From assembly GCA_002069975.1 (NCBI GenBank), contig MWCJ01000014.1:1-53544 (forward strand): a DNA stretch of 53,544 nt, read 5' to 3'. This stretch comes from Bacteroidetes bacterium ADurb.Bin217. GTDB lineage: Bacteria; Bacteroidota; Bacteroidia; Bacteroidales; UBA1715. Every line of letters begins with the position of its first letter. Position 1 is the first letter of the stretch. Positions 35,807 to 44,015 of this stretch are shown piece by piece. The position numbers were made by a program, and so were the translations under genes. The notes under the pieces were generated by a model, which was not told where the DNA came from, did no database searches, and saw only the letters and a list, made by a program, of their open reading frames with translations.

Positions 35807-36679
35807 TTATTTTGGTCGGCGAACTCCTTTATTAAAATCAACAGAGTTTCTACGATCTATTTCTATATAAAAACGAGAACTTTTACGTTCCGGAAACTTA
35901 TAAATTAAATATCCTTCGGGGGTTTGACTTACTTTTTTACCTCTAAAATGTTTTGCATCCATTTCGCTTATTTTCGACACATAAAAATTTTGACTGATAT
36001 GCGATGATTTTGATGTAAATGATTTGTCGGTTGAAACAATTAATTTACATGAAAATTGAATTGGGGAATCTGTTTGCGAATATTCTTTTACATATACAAA
36101 TGCTTTTTGATTTTTAATAGTACTATGTTTATCAACTATACACGTTGCATTTGTATCAAGAACTAAGCCTGATAAAGGAACTAAATAATAATTTCCTTTG
36201 GTATACGTACTTTTCGATAATATTTCAATAATTTGATCTTTTTCTTTCTGTGGTTGCCCTGTATGAGTTTGTTTTTTCCATTCGTAATCCATATCGGTTA
36301 ATGTTGGATCCATAGCTTTGTACTTTTCATACACTTTAAATTCTTTGTCATTTAATTTTTCAACATAGGGAGACATTGGTATTTCAACACCTTCTATGGT
36401 AAATGAAGATTGCGACCAATTTATATAAATAGGTACTGATAATTTGTTTTCAATTTTCACTTGCATCTTACCACGACTTGCCCAAAACATGTAATTTACG
36501 ATTACAGTATCGTTTTCGTAGGTAAATTGATCGTATTTATTTTGTTCTAATTTTGAAACTGATACCACATCATACACTTGCACATATCCATTAGGATTTG
36601 CAACATCCTGAGCGTGAGTAGTAAGCATAACAATTGTAGTCAAACTAATTGTCATTAAAAATCTCCATAGTAATTTCAT
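35807..36679 (-). CDS. Exported protein of unknown function
   Basis: The 290-residue protein has an N-terminal signal peptide (LWRFLMTISLTTIVMLTTHA) and a mostly beta-strand mature part with one charged central helix (about 115-155). VNYMFWASRGKMQVKIENKLSVPIYINWSQSSF suggests an immunoglobulin-like fold for residues about 60-100. I recognise no family. CAAATATA at 36708-36715, read as TATATTTG on the minus strand, is a possible -7 box. It ends in its own terminator, so it is likely monocistronic. Confidence 0.7.
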   Translation of the reverse strand: MKLLWRFLMTISLTTIVMLTTHAQDVANPNGYVQVYDVVSVSKLEQNKYDQFTYENDTVIVNYMFWASRGKMQVKIENKLSVPIYINWSQSSFTIEGVEIPMSPYVEKLNDKEFKVYEKYKAMDPTLTDMDYEWKKQTHTGQPQKEKDQIIEILSKSTYTKGNYYLVPLSGLVLDTNATCIVDKHSTIKNQKAFVYVKEYSQTDSPIQFSCKLIVSTDKSFTSKSSHISQNFYVSKISEMDAKHFRGKKVSQTPEGYLIYKFPERKSSRFYIEIDRRNSVDFNKGVRRPK

Positions 36680-36707
36680 ATCGAATGTATTTAAGTTGTA
36701 CGTTTTA

Positions 36708-36715
36708 CAAATATA
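36708..36715 (-). promoter_or_regulatory. Possible -7 box for the secreted unknown gene
   Basis: The minus strand reads TATATTTG 29 bases before the start at 36679. No matching TTG was found at the usual distance, so support is partial. Confidence 0.35.
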
Positions 36716-36774
36716 CGCAAATATTCATAAAAAAATAATGTCAGTAAAAAAAAGTATACAAATTTATTGTTTTT

Positions 36775-37071
36775 TTATTCTATATAATCAAGTGCTATTC
36801 GTGTTTTTCGAATTTTTGATACCCAATGTGATAATTCTTGATGTAAATGATGTTGCATATATAGGTTTAATTCTTTTTCTGTTTCGCATTTCACTACAAG
36901 CATTACATCAGCATTACTATCGGTTTCAATTTCATTTACATATACCTTACTATATTGTATCACAGAAATTAAATCTTGTAAAGCTTCGAATCTTTCTTTA
37001 ATTTCTATACAATTTTCAGCTTTACTTTTACCACAAGCCTCATCTAATAATTTCCATAATACCACATGCAC
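36775..37071 (-). CDS. Dabb-type stress-responsive alpha/beta-barrel protein
   Basis: The 98-residue protein has the dimeric A/B barrel pattern: HVVLWKL near the start, KERFEALQDLI in the helix, NADVMLVVKCETEKELNLYMQHHLHQELSHWV, and a final basic strand. The conserved LHQEL with a preceding His pair is typical. The start is uncertain: GTG at 37071 gives MHVVLWK; family members usually have one or two more residues before HxVLWK, which would need a rare ATT or ATA start. The biochemical role of the family is mostly unknown. Confidence 0.8.
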   Translation of the reverse strand: MHVVLWKLLDEACGKSKAENCIEIKERFEALQDLISVIQYSKVYVNEIETDSNADVMLVVKCETEKELNLYMQHHLHQELSHWVSKIRKTRIALDYIE

Positions 37072-37100
37072 AATCTTAACAAATATTTGATATATGTATA

Positions 37101-37136
37101 AAAAAAAAGCTGTTCAATTGTGAACAGCTTTTTTTT
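37101..37136 (-). terminator. Intrinsic terminator after the HU gene
   Basis: AAAAAAAAGCTGTTCA pairs perfectly with TGAACAGCTTTTTTTT across a four-base loop. It lies 15 bases beyond the HU stop at 37152 and separates HU from the Dabb gene. Confidence 0.9.
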
Positions 37137-37151
37137 ATAATAAAATTTCTA

Positions 37152-37424
37152 CTAGTTAACTGAGTCAGAAAGAGCTTTACCAGCTTTAAATTTAGCAACT
37201 TTTTTAGCAGCAATTTTAATTGCTTTACCTGTTTGTGGGTTTCTTCCTGTACGAGCAGCACGAGCGCCTACTGAGAAAGTTCCAAAACCAACTAATTGAA
37301 TGCTTTCACCTTTTTTTAATCCTGCTGTGATAGCTTTGATTGTTGCATTTAATGCTTTTTCTGAATCTACTTTTGTTAACCCAGATTCTGCTGCGATTGC
37401 AGCTACTAGTTCTTGTTTGTTCAT
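37152..37424 (-). CDS. hup: HU-family DNA-binding protein
   Basis: The 90-residue nucleoid protein bends DNA as a dimer. MNKQELVAAIAAESGLTKVDSEKALNATI forms the helical dimer body. GFGTFSVGARAARTGRNPQTGKAIKIAAKKVAKFKAG is the DNA-binding arm with the intercalating Pro in RNPQTG. The length is exactly that of HU-beta. It is a single-gene unit with a strong terminator. The AT-rich leader carries no clear TAnnTTTG box. Confidence 0.96.
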   Translation of the reverse strand: MNKQELVAAIAAESGLTKVDSEKALNATIKAITAGLKKGESIQLVGFGTFSVGARAARTGRNPQTGKAIKIAAKKVAKFKAGKALSDSVN

Positions 37425-37575
37425 AGTAAGTTAATTTTTAGTGAGTACTATTTTTAATATAATTATTTTAATTTTTATTGGTTTTTTGTTTTTAAAAATC
37501 TCTAAATTCTTTGCCAATTAAGGATTCACAATACAATTATACAAAAAAAAAATTACATAACACCTCTCAATCCCT

Positions 37576-37603
37576 ATTTTTTTTGATTTTTTTTGATTTT
37601 TTT
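37576..37603. repeat. T-rich low-complexity tract with GA interruptions
   Basis: Runs of seven or eight T separated by GA or GAT form an imperfect 10-base period. They lie just beyond the stop of the cytochrome b5-like gene. On the minus strand this is an A-rich tract, not a terminator T-run. Confidence 0.5.
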
Positions 37604-37609
37604 CAAAAA

Positions 37610-37855
37610 TTAATCATTTTTTAGTCGACCAATAGGTTTAAATTTTGAAAACACTTGTTCTGTATGAGGTGCATCTCCAATTTCTTTGGTTAAATCTTGC
37701 CCACTCCAATGATGATAATGCATTCCTCGATACCACTTTAAACTATTGGTCATATCATATATTAACCCTTGGTATGCTACCCATATTTCAGGCGAGTCTT
37801 GACCATTTTTCAACGACAATTGTCGCTCGGTATATTCAGGTAACTGTTGTTCCAT
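37610..37855 (-). CDS. Mini cytochrome b5-like heme/steroid-binding protein
   Basis: The 81-residue soluble protein matches the prokaryotic small cytochrome b5-type family: LPEYTERQLSLKNG, EIWVAYQGLIYDMTNSLKWYRGMHYHHWSGQDLTKEI and APHTEQVFSKFKPIGRL. The first His ligand is in the HYHHWSG segment, which replaces the HPGG of classical b5, and the second is in APH. Heme or steroid binding is predicted from the fold only. It starts 20 bases after the phoH stop and is probably co-transcribed with it. Confidence 0.85.
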   Translation of the reverse strand: MEQQLPEYTERQLSLKNGQDSPEIWVAYQGLIYDMTNSLKWYRGMHYHHWSGQDLTKEIGDAPHTEQVFSKFKPIGRLKND

Positions 37856-37875
37856 AATTTCAATGAGCCTATACC

Positions 37876-39210
37876 TTATAATAAGGTACTTGCCAATTCA
37901 GCCAATTCACTGCGTTCGCCTCGTACCAAATTTATATGAGTAAATAGTTTTTGTCCTTTCATTTTTGTACTCAATACCGACAATCCGTTTGAGAAACTAT
38001 CTAAATACGGCGAATCAATTTGCTGGATATCTCCGGTGAAAATAATTTTAGTCCCCTCACCTGCTCTTGTTATTATAGTTTTAACTTCGTGAGGTGTTAA
38101 ATTTTGTGCTTCATCAATTATAAAAAACACTTTGGGTAACGATCGCCCACGAATATATGCTAAAGGAGAAATTTCTAAACGACCGTCTTTTAACATATTA
38201 TCTATTAAGCTAACTTGTTCGCCGTTTCTGTGTAAATTTTGTTTTATTACTTGAATATTATCAAATAATGGCAACATATACGGACGAATTTTATCTTTTT
38301 CACCTCCAGGTAAATACCCCAAATCTTTATTGCCTAATGCAACAATTGGACGAGCAAGTAAAATTTGTTCATAATGTTCGTGTTGTTCTAAAGCTGCTGC
38401 CAAGGCAACTAATGTTTTTCCCGTACCTGCTTTACCTGTTATTGCTATTAAACGAATATCTTTGTTGGTCAAGGCATGAAGTGCAAATGTTTGTTCTGCA
38501 TTTCGAGGTTCTATTCCAAATACCTGACGTTTTACAACGCGTGTTATAATTTTTTCGTTAGCATTGTAGTAAGCGATAATACTCGATTTGTCGCTTTTTA
38601 ATATAAAGTATTCATGACTTTTGGGATGTTCAATACCAACTTCTTCGGGTGTAACAATTAATTCTCCGGTTTTTCCGTACATTTTGCTTATTAATGCCGA
38701 ATCTACATTTTGAATTACACGAACCCCTTCTTCTATTGTATCTAAATCTTGTAATTTATCATTTTCAAAATCTTCGGCAACTACTCCTATTGATTTTGCT
38801 TTCATTCGAAGATTAATGTCTTTAGTAACCAAAATTACTTGAACATCTTTGTTTTTTTCTTTTACTATTTGAGCTGTAGCTAAAATTCTATGATCGGGAA
38901 TTTGTTCGGCAAATGCATTTTTAACAATTGCCGGATATTCTGCGTGAGTTTTTACATATAATTTTCCTAAACCTTCGCCTAATTCTACTCCATCGGTAAA
39001 TAATTTATCACCAGCTATCGCATCTAATTCACGGGTAAATTGCCGTGCACTCCAACTTAATTCGTTATCGCCTTTTTTAAATTTATCTAATTCCTCGAGA
39101 ACGGTAATTGGTATTACTATATCGTTTTCTCTAAATGCATAAATAGCTCGGTAATTATGTAAAATTACATTAGTATCTAATACAAAAATTTTATTTTTCT
39201 TTTTCGCCAT
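37876..39210 (-). CDS. PhoH-family protein with N-terminal PIN domain (PhoH2)
   Basis: The 444-residue protein fuses a PIN ribonuclease domain (1-135; FVLDTNVILHN with the first acidic residue, LEELDKFK, ILATAQIVKE and VTKDINLRMKA) to a PhoH ATPase (about 235-440; Walker A ITGKAGTGKTLVAL near 257, ARPIVALGNKDLGYLPG, VFFIIDEAQNLTPHEVKTIITRAGEG and FTGDIQQID). Such PhoH2 proteins are RNA helicase/ribonucleases. The PIN acidic residues (Asp12 and later Asp/Glu) appear intact. It leads a two-gene unit with the cytochrome b5-like gene. Confidence 0.92.
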   Translation of the reverse strand: MAKKKNKIFVLDTNVILHNYRAIYAFRENDIVIPITVLEELDKFKKGDNELSWSARQFTRELDAIAGDKLFTDGVELGEGLGKLYVKTHAEYPAIVKNAFAEQIPDHRILATAQIVKEKNKDVQVILVTKDINLRMKAKSIGVVAEDFENDKLQDLDTIEEGVRVIQNVDSALISKMYGKTGELIVTPEEVGIEHPKSHEYFILKSDKSSIIAYYNANEKIITRVVKRQVFGIEPRNAEQTFALHALTNKDIRLIAITGKAGTGKTLVALAAALEQHEHYEQILLARPIVALGNKDLGYLPGGEKDKIRPYMLPLFDNIQVIKQNLHRNGEQVSLIDNMLKDGRLEISPLAYIRGRSLPKVFFIIDEAQNLTPHEVKTIITRAGEGTKIIFTGDIQQIDSPYLDSFSNGLSVLSTKMKGQKLFTHINLVRGERSELAELASTLL

Positions 39211-39591
39211 AATTTGCTTACAATTTACAAAACATAAAAGTATATATAAAAATAAAGCATTGATACGTAATTATTCACAATTATATTAACAAGTTATTAA
39301 GAAACTATTATTTGTTTTAAATTGAACGTACGTTTCATACCTTATTCATGAGTAAAGAGGAAGAGGAAGATAAATCACCCCCCTTATACCCTACACCCTA
39401 TACCGTATACCGCATACCCTATACCGTATACCGCATACCCTATACCTTATATATAGTAAATACTCAAATAATCTGTACATTTCCACGTAGATACAAAAAA
39501 AATATGTACTTTTATACAAAATTTACAAATAGAGTATCTTTATGCTGTGTAGTTTGTTAATTATTGTCAACAATTTGTAAAGATTAAAAAT
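39211..39591. other. Spacer with a tandem heptamer repeat
   Basis: The 381-base spacer between the divergent phoH and sixA genes holds the heptamer array at 39384-39446. A 70-codon frame through it (YTVYRIPYTVYRIPY) is only the repeat being translated. No clear TAnnTTTG promoter for sixA was found; TAGTTTG at 39550-39556 is one base short of the consensus. Confidence 0.6.
39384..39446. repeat. Nine-copy heptamer tandem repeat
   Basis: Nine consecutive 7-base units follow the pattern SYATACC: TTATACC, CTACACC, CTATACC, GTATACC, GCATACC, CTATACC, GTATACC, GCATACC, CTATACC. A higher-order 21-base period (CTATACC-GTATACC-GCATACC) is nearly perfect. The local base composition (C-rich on the plus strand) differs from its surroundings. 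Confidence 0.85.
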
Positions 39592-40083
39592 ATGAAACGA
39601 TACCTTATTATTCTTAGGCATGCTAAATCTGATTGGGGCGATGTGAATCTAAACGATTTCGACAGACCGTTAAATTCACGTGGTAAGCGAGATATTCCTC
39701 TTATGGCAAGTTACATAATTCAACACTACCCAACTATAGATATGGCAATAGTAAGCGATTCTGTTAGAACTACCGAAACTATTGAAGGGTTAAGAAAATA
39801 TGGTGTATCTATATCCGAACTCAGTTTTTCTCATTCATTATATCTTGCTTCGGCAGAAACTATAGCTTCATCTCTTTCTACAATAGATGCTTCTATTGAA
39901 AGTGCATTGATTTGTGCTCATAATCCTGGTGTTAGTGAATTTGTTCAATCACTCTGCACACTAGATTTCTTTGATATGCCTACATTAGGAAGTGTTCTTA
40001 TTGAAATAGATATAGCCCAATGGTCTGATATTTTTTCAAGTAAAGGTTCGTTGATTCGTTTTGATTATCCAAAGAAGAAATAA
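39592..40083 (+). CDS. SixA-like histidine phosphatase
   Basis: The 163-residue protein belongs to the branch 2 histidine phosphatases: LIILRHAKSDWGDVNLNDFDRPLNSRGKRDIPLMA gives the RHAK nucleophile motif (His10) and the LNxRG turn, while SDSVRTTETIEGL and ICAHNPGVSEFV give the other conserved residues. SixA removes phosphate from phosphohistidine on phosphotransfer proteins; small-molecule phosphatase activity is also possible. Its stop overlaps the cysQ start by one base, so the two are translationally coupled. Confidence 0.9.
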   Translation: MKRYLIILRHAKSDWGDVNLNDFDRPLNSRGKRDIPLMASYIIQHYPTIDMAIVSDSVRTTETIEGLRKYGVSISELSFSHSLYLASAETIASSLSTIDASIESALICAHNPGVSEFVQSLCTLDFFDMPTLGSVLIEIDIAQWSDIFSSKGSLIRFDYPKKK

Positions 40084-40883
40084 TGCATACTCTTTTTTCC
40101 ACAGCCATTGAAGCTGCTCTGTGTGCCGGAGTAGAAATAATGAGGATTTACGAAAGCGAAGATATTAAAATTTCTACAAAAGAAGATTCTTCGCCTGTTA
40201 CACAAGCCGATATTGCTGCAAGTACGTGTATAGAACACAAATTAGCACAAACTCATATACCTATTCTTTGTGAAGAAACTACTCACGCCCCATTTTCTAT
40301 ACGTAAAACATGGAAAATGTTATGGATTGTAGATCCCTTAGATGGCACAAAAGATTTTATTGAAAAAAATGGGGAATTTACCGTAAATATTGCATTGGTA
40401 TCTGAGGGGACACCACTATTTGGTGTTATTTATATACCTGTGTACGATACTCTCTATTTTGGCGGACCAAACCATGGTGCTTACATGCTTTCACAATGCT
40501 CGTTACGGTTAGAATCTTTTGATTACAATCGTATTAAACAAATAAGTACAGTTTTACCAGTTGTGGTTCCGTGTAATTCAACAATTATTGTTGCAAGCCG
40601 CTCGTTTTACGACAAAGATACTGAGGAATTTATTCAATCGATGTTAAATAAACATACCGAATATTCAATTAAACATATAGGGAGTTCCCTTAAATTTTTA
40701 GAAGTGGCCTCGGGTAAAGCTCACATGTATCCTCGAAAATCGCATATTCACGAATGGGATATTGCTGCAGGACATGCCATAACTCAAGGTGCAGGTTGTT
40801 CTGTTACAACAATTGACACACTCTCTCCTATTGCATTTAACACCGATTCTTTGTTGTGTCCGGGGTTTATAGTAAAGCGGTAA
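40083..40883 (+). CDS. cysQ: 3'(2'),5'-bisphosphate nucleotidase CysQ
   Basis: The 266-residue inositol-monophosphatase-fold enzyme converts PAP to AMP and can recycle sulfate-assimilation intermediates. It has TKEDSSPVTQADIAAS, CEETTHAPF, the metal-binding WIVDPLDGTKDFIEKNGEFTVNIAL and the late motif HEWDIAAGHAITQGAG. GT-rich loops and all three metal-site acidic residues are in place. It is coupled to the SixA-like gene by a one-base overlap. Confidence 0.93.
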   Translation: MHTLFSTAIEAALCAGVEIMRIYESEDIKISTKEDSSPVTQADIAASTCIEHKLAQTHIPILCEETTHAPFSIRKTWKMLWIVDPLDGTKDFIEKNGEFTVNIALVSEGTPLFGVIYIPVYDTLYFGGPNHGAYMLSQCSLRLESFDYNRIKQISTVLPVVVPCNSTIIVASRSFYDKDTEEFIQSMLNKHTEYSIKHIGSSLKFLEVASGKAHMYPRKSHIHEWDIAAGHAITQGAGCSVTTIDTLSPIAFNTDSLLCPGFIVKR

Positions 40884-41034
40884 GCAGCCGATAATTTAGG
40901 AAAAACAAGTCTTTCAATTTTACAAACCAGCTTGCACCTAATAATAATAGCAACACACATCAAATTATTTGTATGCTCGCCTATTATTTTTTTACTTTTA
41001 GCATAAGTTTATATATAGAATAACAAATAAATTT

Positions 41035-41042
41035 TATTTTTG
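41035..41042 (+). promoter_or_regulatory. Possible -7 box upstream of the GH94 gene
   Basis: TATTTTTG matches TAnnTTTG 45 bases before the start. No supporting TTG was found at the right distance. Confidence 0.3.
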
Positions 41043-41087
41043 TACCTCAATTAAAAAATAGTAAAAACTTAATTAATACTTTTTTGT

Positions 41088-43502
41088 ATGCAATTTGGAT
41101 ATTTTGACGACACAAAAAAAGAATATGTACTAACTACGCCTAAAACTCCTATTAAATGGATTAATTACGTGGGTACATTAGAGTTTGGTGGTATAGTAGA
41201 TACTACCGGTGGTTCTATAATTTGCAAAGGCGACCCTGCCCTTAACCGAATCACTAAATATATAGCACAAATGCCTCAGTCCGATTTTAAAGGATCTACG
41301 GTATATATTCGTATCAAAAATAGTGATGGAACATACAATGTGTTTTCTCCTTTTTTTACCCCTACTCTTAAAGCATTAGACAAATTTGAATGCCATATTG
41401 GTCTTTCATACACAACGTGGATTGTAGAAGCATTTGGTGTAAAATCAGAAATTACGGTATTCGTTCCTCAAGGTGCGCACACAGTATTACAAGATATTAA
41501 AGTAACAAATATTTCAGGCAAAGATCTGGAAATTGACGTAATTCCGGTATACGAATTTACCCACTTCGATGCATTAAAACAATTGACCAATGCCGACTGG
41601 GTTCCACAAACAATGACTTTGAATGCACACAAAGAAGCAAGCGGACATGTAGTTCTTGAGCAATATGCATTTATGAAAAAACAATACGCAGTAAACCTTG
41701 TTACGTGCGATCGTCCGGTATCATCATTCGATGGCGACCGTCGTAAATTTTTGGGCGATTTTGAATATGGTTCGTTTGTAAATCCTCTTTCGTTACAAAA
41801 TGCTGAACTTTCGAATTCAGAATGTTTACGCGGTGATAATATTGCAGCATTACTTATAAAATTCGGCACATTAACACATGGAGCTTCTGATAGAACTGTA
41901 ACACAATTAACTCAAAAAGATTCAATTGCAGCAGCTCAAGAAGAAATTCAAAAATATAGAAATCTTGCAAATGTTGACAAAGCTTTTGCTGACTTGGCTG
42001 CATGGTGGGACAATTATCTGTCTGTAATGAAAATTGAATCTCCCGATGCTTCGTTCAATTCTATGATAAACGTGCACAATCCTCGTCAGTGTCATACTAC
42101 CAAAAACTGGAGTCGTTATCTTTCATTATATCAATTAGGTTTTGGTAGCTCACGTGGTATTGGATTCCGCGATTCATCGCAAGATTTACTTGGTGCTATG
42201 TCGCATATGCCCGAAGAAGCTCGTGTGTTAGCAGAAAATTTACTTTCGGTACAGTTAGCTAATGGTTCGGCTATGCACCAATACTTTCCATTAACTATGG
42301 AGGCAAACGAAGGTGATTCACGCGAAGAACCACATTTACCGAATTACTATGGCGATGATCATTTATGGATAGTACAAACAGTTGCTCAATATTTAAAAGA
42401 AACCGGTAATGTAGATTTCTTGAAAAAAGAAATTACGTTTTACGATAAAAAGTTACCTCTTGAACAACGCGAAAAAGGAACTGTATGGGAACACCTTAAA
42501 CGTTCTATAAACTTTACATGGAACGATAGAGGTCCTCACGGATTACCTCACCTTGGATTTGCAGATTGGAATGACACCGTAAACTTAGGTCATGGTGCTG
42601 AATCAATGTTCAATGCTAGTTTATTTGGTAAAGCAATTATTGAAATGCTTGATATTTGTGATTTAATTGGAGAGCATGATTATAAACTTGTATTGCAAAA
42701 CTACTATGCCGAAATGAAAAAAGCTGTTAATGAGCATTTATGGGATGGCAAATGGTGGATTCGTTACTTTAAACCAACAGGAGAACCGCTTGGCTCTGAT
42801 AAAAATCAATACGGTAAAATATTTACCAACGGTCAATCGTGGCCTGTGATAGCTGGATTTGCCGAAGGTGAACGTATGATTACCGCATTGGATTCTGTAA
42901 ACGAAAAATTAAATACTGCAAATGGTATTAAATTAAGTTGGCCGGGGTATAATGGATTTGATCCAAGTTTAGGTGGGGTATCTACATATCCTCCCGGAGC
43001 AAAAGAAAATGGTGGTATATTCCTACATGCCAACCCATGGGTAATGATTGCTGAAACTATTGCTGGACGAGGCGATAGAGCATTTCAATATTACAATCAA
43101 ATTAATCCTGCATCAAAAAATGACAAATTAGAAATATTTGAATCAGAACCATATTGCTACCCACAAAATATCTTGGGTGATGAGCACAAACAATTCGGAT
43201 TGGGACGAAATGCTTGGTTGTCGGGAACATCTTCTTGGACATACGTAGCAGGAACTCAATGGATTGCAGGTGTACGTCCCGCATTAGACGGATTAATTAT
43301 TGACCCATGTATTCCTACTTCGTGGGATGGTTTTAAAGTTACCCGTAAATTCCGTGGAGCAACCTATAAAATTTCTATTACCAACCCAAATCATGTATCG
43401 AAAGGTATTGTGAAATTGGTTGTGAACGGTAAAGAAATTTCCGGAAACAAAGTTCCTGTATTTACTAGCGGCGACGTTATTGTAGAGGCTGTTATGGGCT
43501 AA
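41088..43502 (+). CDS. GH94 phosphorylase (cellobiose/chitobiose phosphorylase-like)
   Basis: The 804-residue cytoplasmic enzyme has an N-terminal beta-sandwich (1-280), a linker helix region and an (alpha/alpha)6 barrel. Typical GH94 motifs are TTGGSIICKGDPALNRITKY, NWSRYLSLYQLGFGSSRGIGFRDSSQDLLGAM, YYGDDHLWIV (Asp423/Asp424 includes the general acid), DWNDTVNL and NGQSWPVIAGFAEGERM. It would cleave a beta-linked disaccharide with phosphate to give a sugar 1-phosphate. Which disaccharide cannot be told; the closest recalled type is the cellobiose/chitobiose group. It is a single-gene unit ending in a terminator at 43527-43557. Confidence 0.88.
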   Translation: MQFGYFDDTKKEYVLTTPKTPIKWINYVGTLEFGGIVDTTGGSIICKGDPALNRITKYIAQMPQSDFKGSTVYIRIKNSDGTYNVFSPFFTPTLKALDKFECHIGLSYTTWIVEAFGVKSEITVFVPQGAHTVLQDIKVTNISGKDLEIDVIPVYEFTHFDALKQLTNADWVPQTMTLNAHKEASGHVVLEQYAFMKKQYAVNLVTCDRPVSSFDGDRRKFLGDFEYGSFVNPLSLQNAELSNSECLRGDNIAALLIKFGTLTHGASDRTVTQLTQKDSIAAAQEEIQKYRNLANVDKAFADLAAWWDNYLSVMKIESPDASFNSMINVHNPRQCHTTKNWSRYLSLYQLGFGSSRGIGFRDSSQDLLGAMSHMPEEARVLAENLLSVQLANGSAMHQYFPLTMEANEGDSREEPHLPNYYGDDHLWIVQTVAQYLKETGNVDFLKKEITFYDKKLPLEQREKGTVWEHLKRSINFTWNDRGPHGLPHLGFADWNDTVNLGHGAESMFNASLFGKAIIEMLDICDLIGEHDYKLVLQNYYAEMKKAVNEHLWDGKWWIRYFKPTGEPLGSDKNQYGKIFTNGQSWPVIAGFAEGERMITALDSVNEKLNTANGIKLSWPGYNGFDPSLGGVSTYPPGAKENGGIFLHANPWVMIAETIAGRGDRAFQYYNQINPASKNDKLEIFESEPYCYPQNILGDEHKQFGLGRNAWLSGTSSWTYVAGTQWIAGVRPALDGLIIDPCIPTSWDGFKVTRKFRGATYKISITNPNHVSKGIVKLVVNGKEISGNKVPVFTSGDVIVEAVMG

Positions 43503-43526
43503 AATTTAGTTTTGAGTTATATAGGA

Positions 43527-43557
43527 AGGCGTTTCAGAAATGAGACGTCTTTTTTTT
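43527..43557 (+). terminator. Intrinsic terminator after the GH94 gene
   Basis: AGGCGTTTCA pairs with TGAGACGTCT over a GAAA tetraloop, with two G-T pairs, and is followed by at least seven T residues. Confidence 0.85.
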
Positions 43558-43900
43558 ATGGTATATGAAAAAATTCTTTTATAAAAAGAAATTATAAATA
43601 TTACAATGAAGTATTTATATTATGAATACTAAAAAATTATATGTATCGAGCTGAATATTAATAGAATAAATCCATTTATTTATAAAATTCTAACTAGACA
43701 AAGGCGTGTGGGGAAAAGTTATATTCTATTGCAATTAATATAATGAACCTGGAATTTCGTGTGAAATTGGTAATCTAATACTTATACACGAAAACTATCA
43801 AAAATACGTAGTTAGTATTCAAATCAAAGTTGCAAAGGCATTAAACATATGCATTTGAAGGATTTTTCGATTACTACGTTGTAATTACCGGTAAACAATA

Positions 43901-43943
43901 ATTGCTGTCTATAAGCGTTTTTATAAAGCTTTTATAAGAATTC
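43901..43943 (+). repeat. Dispersed intergenic repeat, copy B
   Basis: This 43-base element matches copy A at 31885-31926 at 40 of 43 aligned positions. Its internal palindrome is TTATAA-AGCTT-TTATAA. It ends 25 bases before the TTG of the GT2 promoter. Confidence 0.7.
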
Positions 43944-43967
43944 TATATATTACAATTAGCCATTTTA

Positions 43968-43997
43968 TTGTAATAACAAAAAATACCAATACATTTG
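43968..43997 (+). promoter_or_regulatory. Promoter of the glycosyltransferase pair
   Basis: TTG (43968-43970), a 19-base spacer and TACATTTG (43990-43997) match the Bacteroides consensus. The start codon at 44016 is 19 bases downstream. Confidence 0.65.
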
Positions 43998-44015
43998 TAA
44001 AAAAATATCAGTATC

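Larger units (their letters stand above)
43503..44015. other. Gene-free spacer with terminator, dispersed repeat and promoter
   Basis: The 513-base spacer starts with the GH94 terminator and ends with the copy B repeat and the GT2 promoter. The 340 bases between (43558-43900) show no reading frame, tRNA or known RNA motif by eye. A weak inverted pair (ACGTAGT and ACTACGT, near 43808 and 43875) is too short to weigh. Confidence 0.6.

Noticed and set aside
36696..37001. 101-codon plus-strand frame
   Set aside because: It overlaps the Dabb gene on the other strand and is a low-complexity Phe/Ile/Leu-rich shadow.
39348..39560. 70-codon plus-strand frame reading YTVYRIPYTVYRIPY
   Set aside because: It is the translation of the heptamer repeat; it has no family and no plausible protein composition.
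41468..41869. 133-codon minus-strand frame inside the GH94 gene
   Set aside because: It is a shadow of a well-supported gene, with no recognisable motif.
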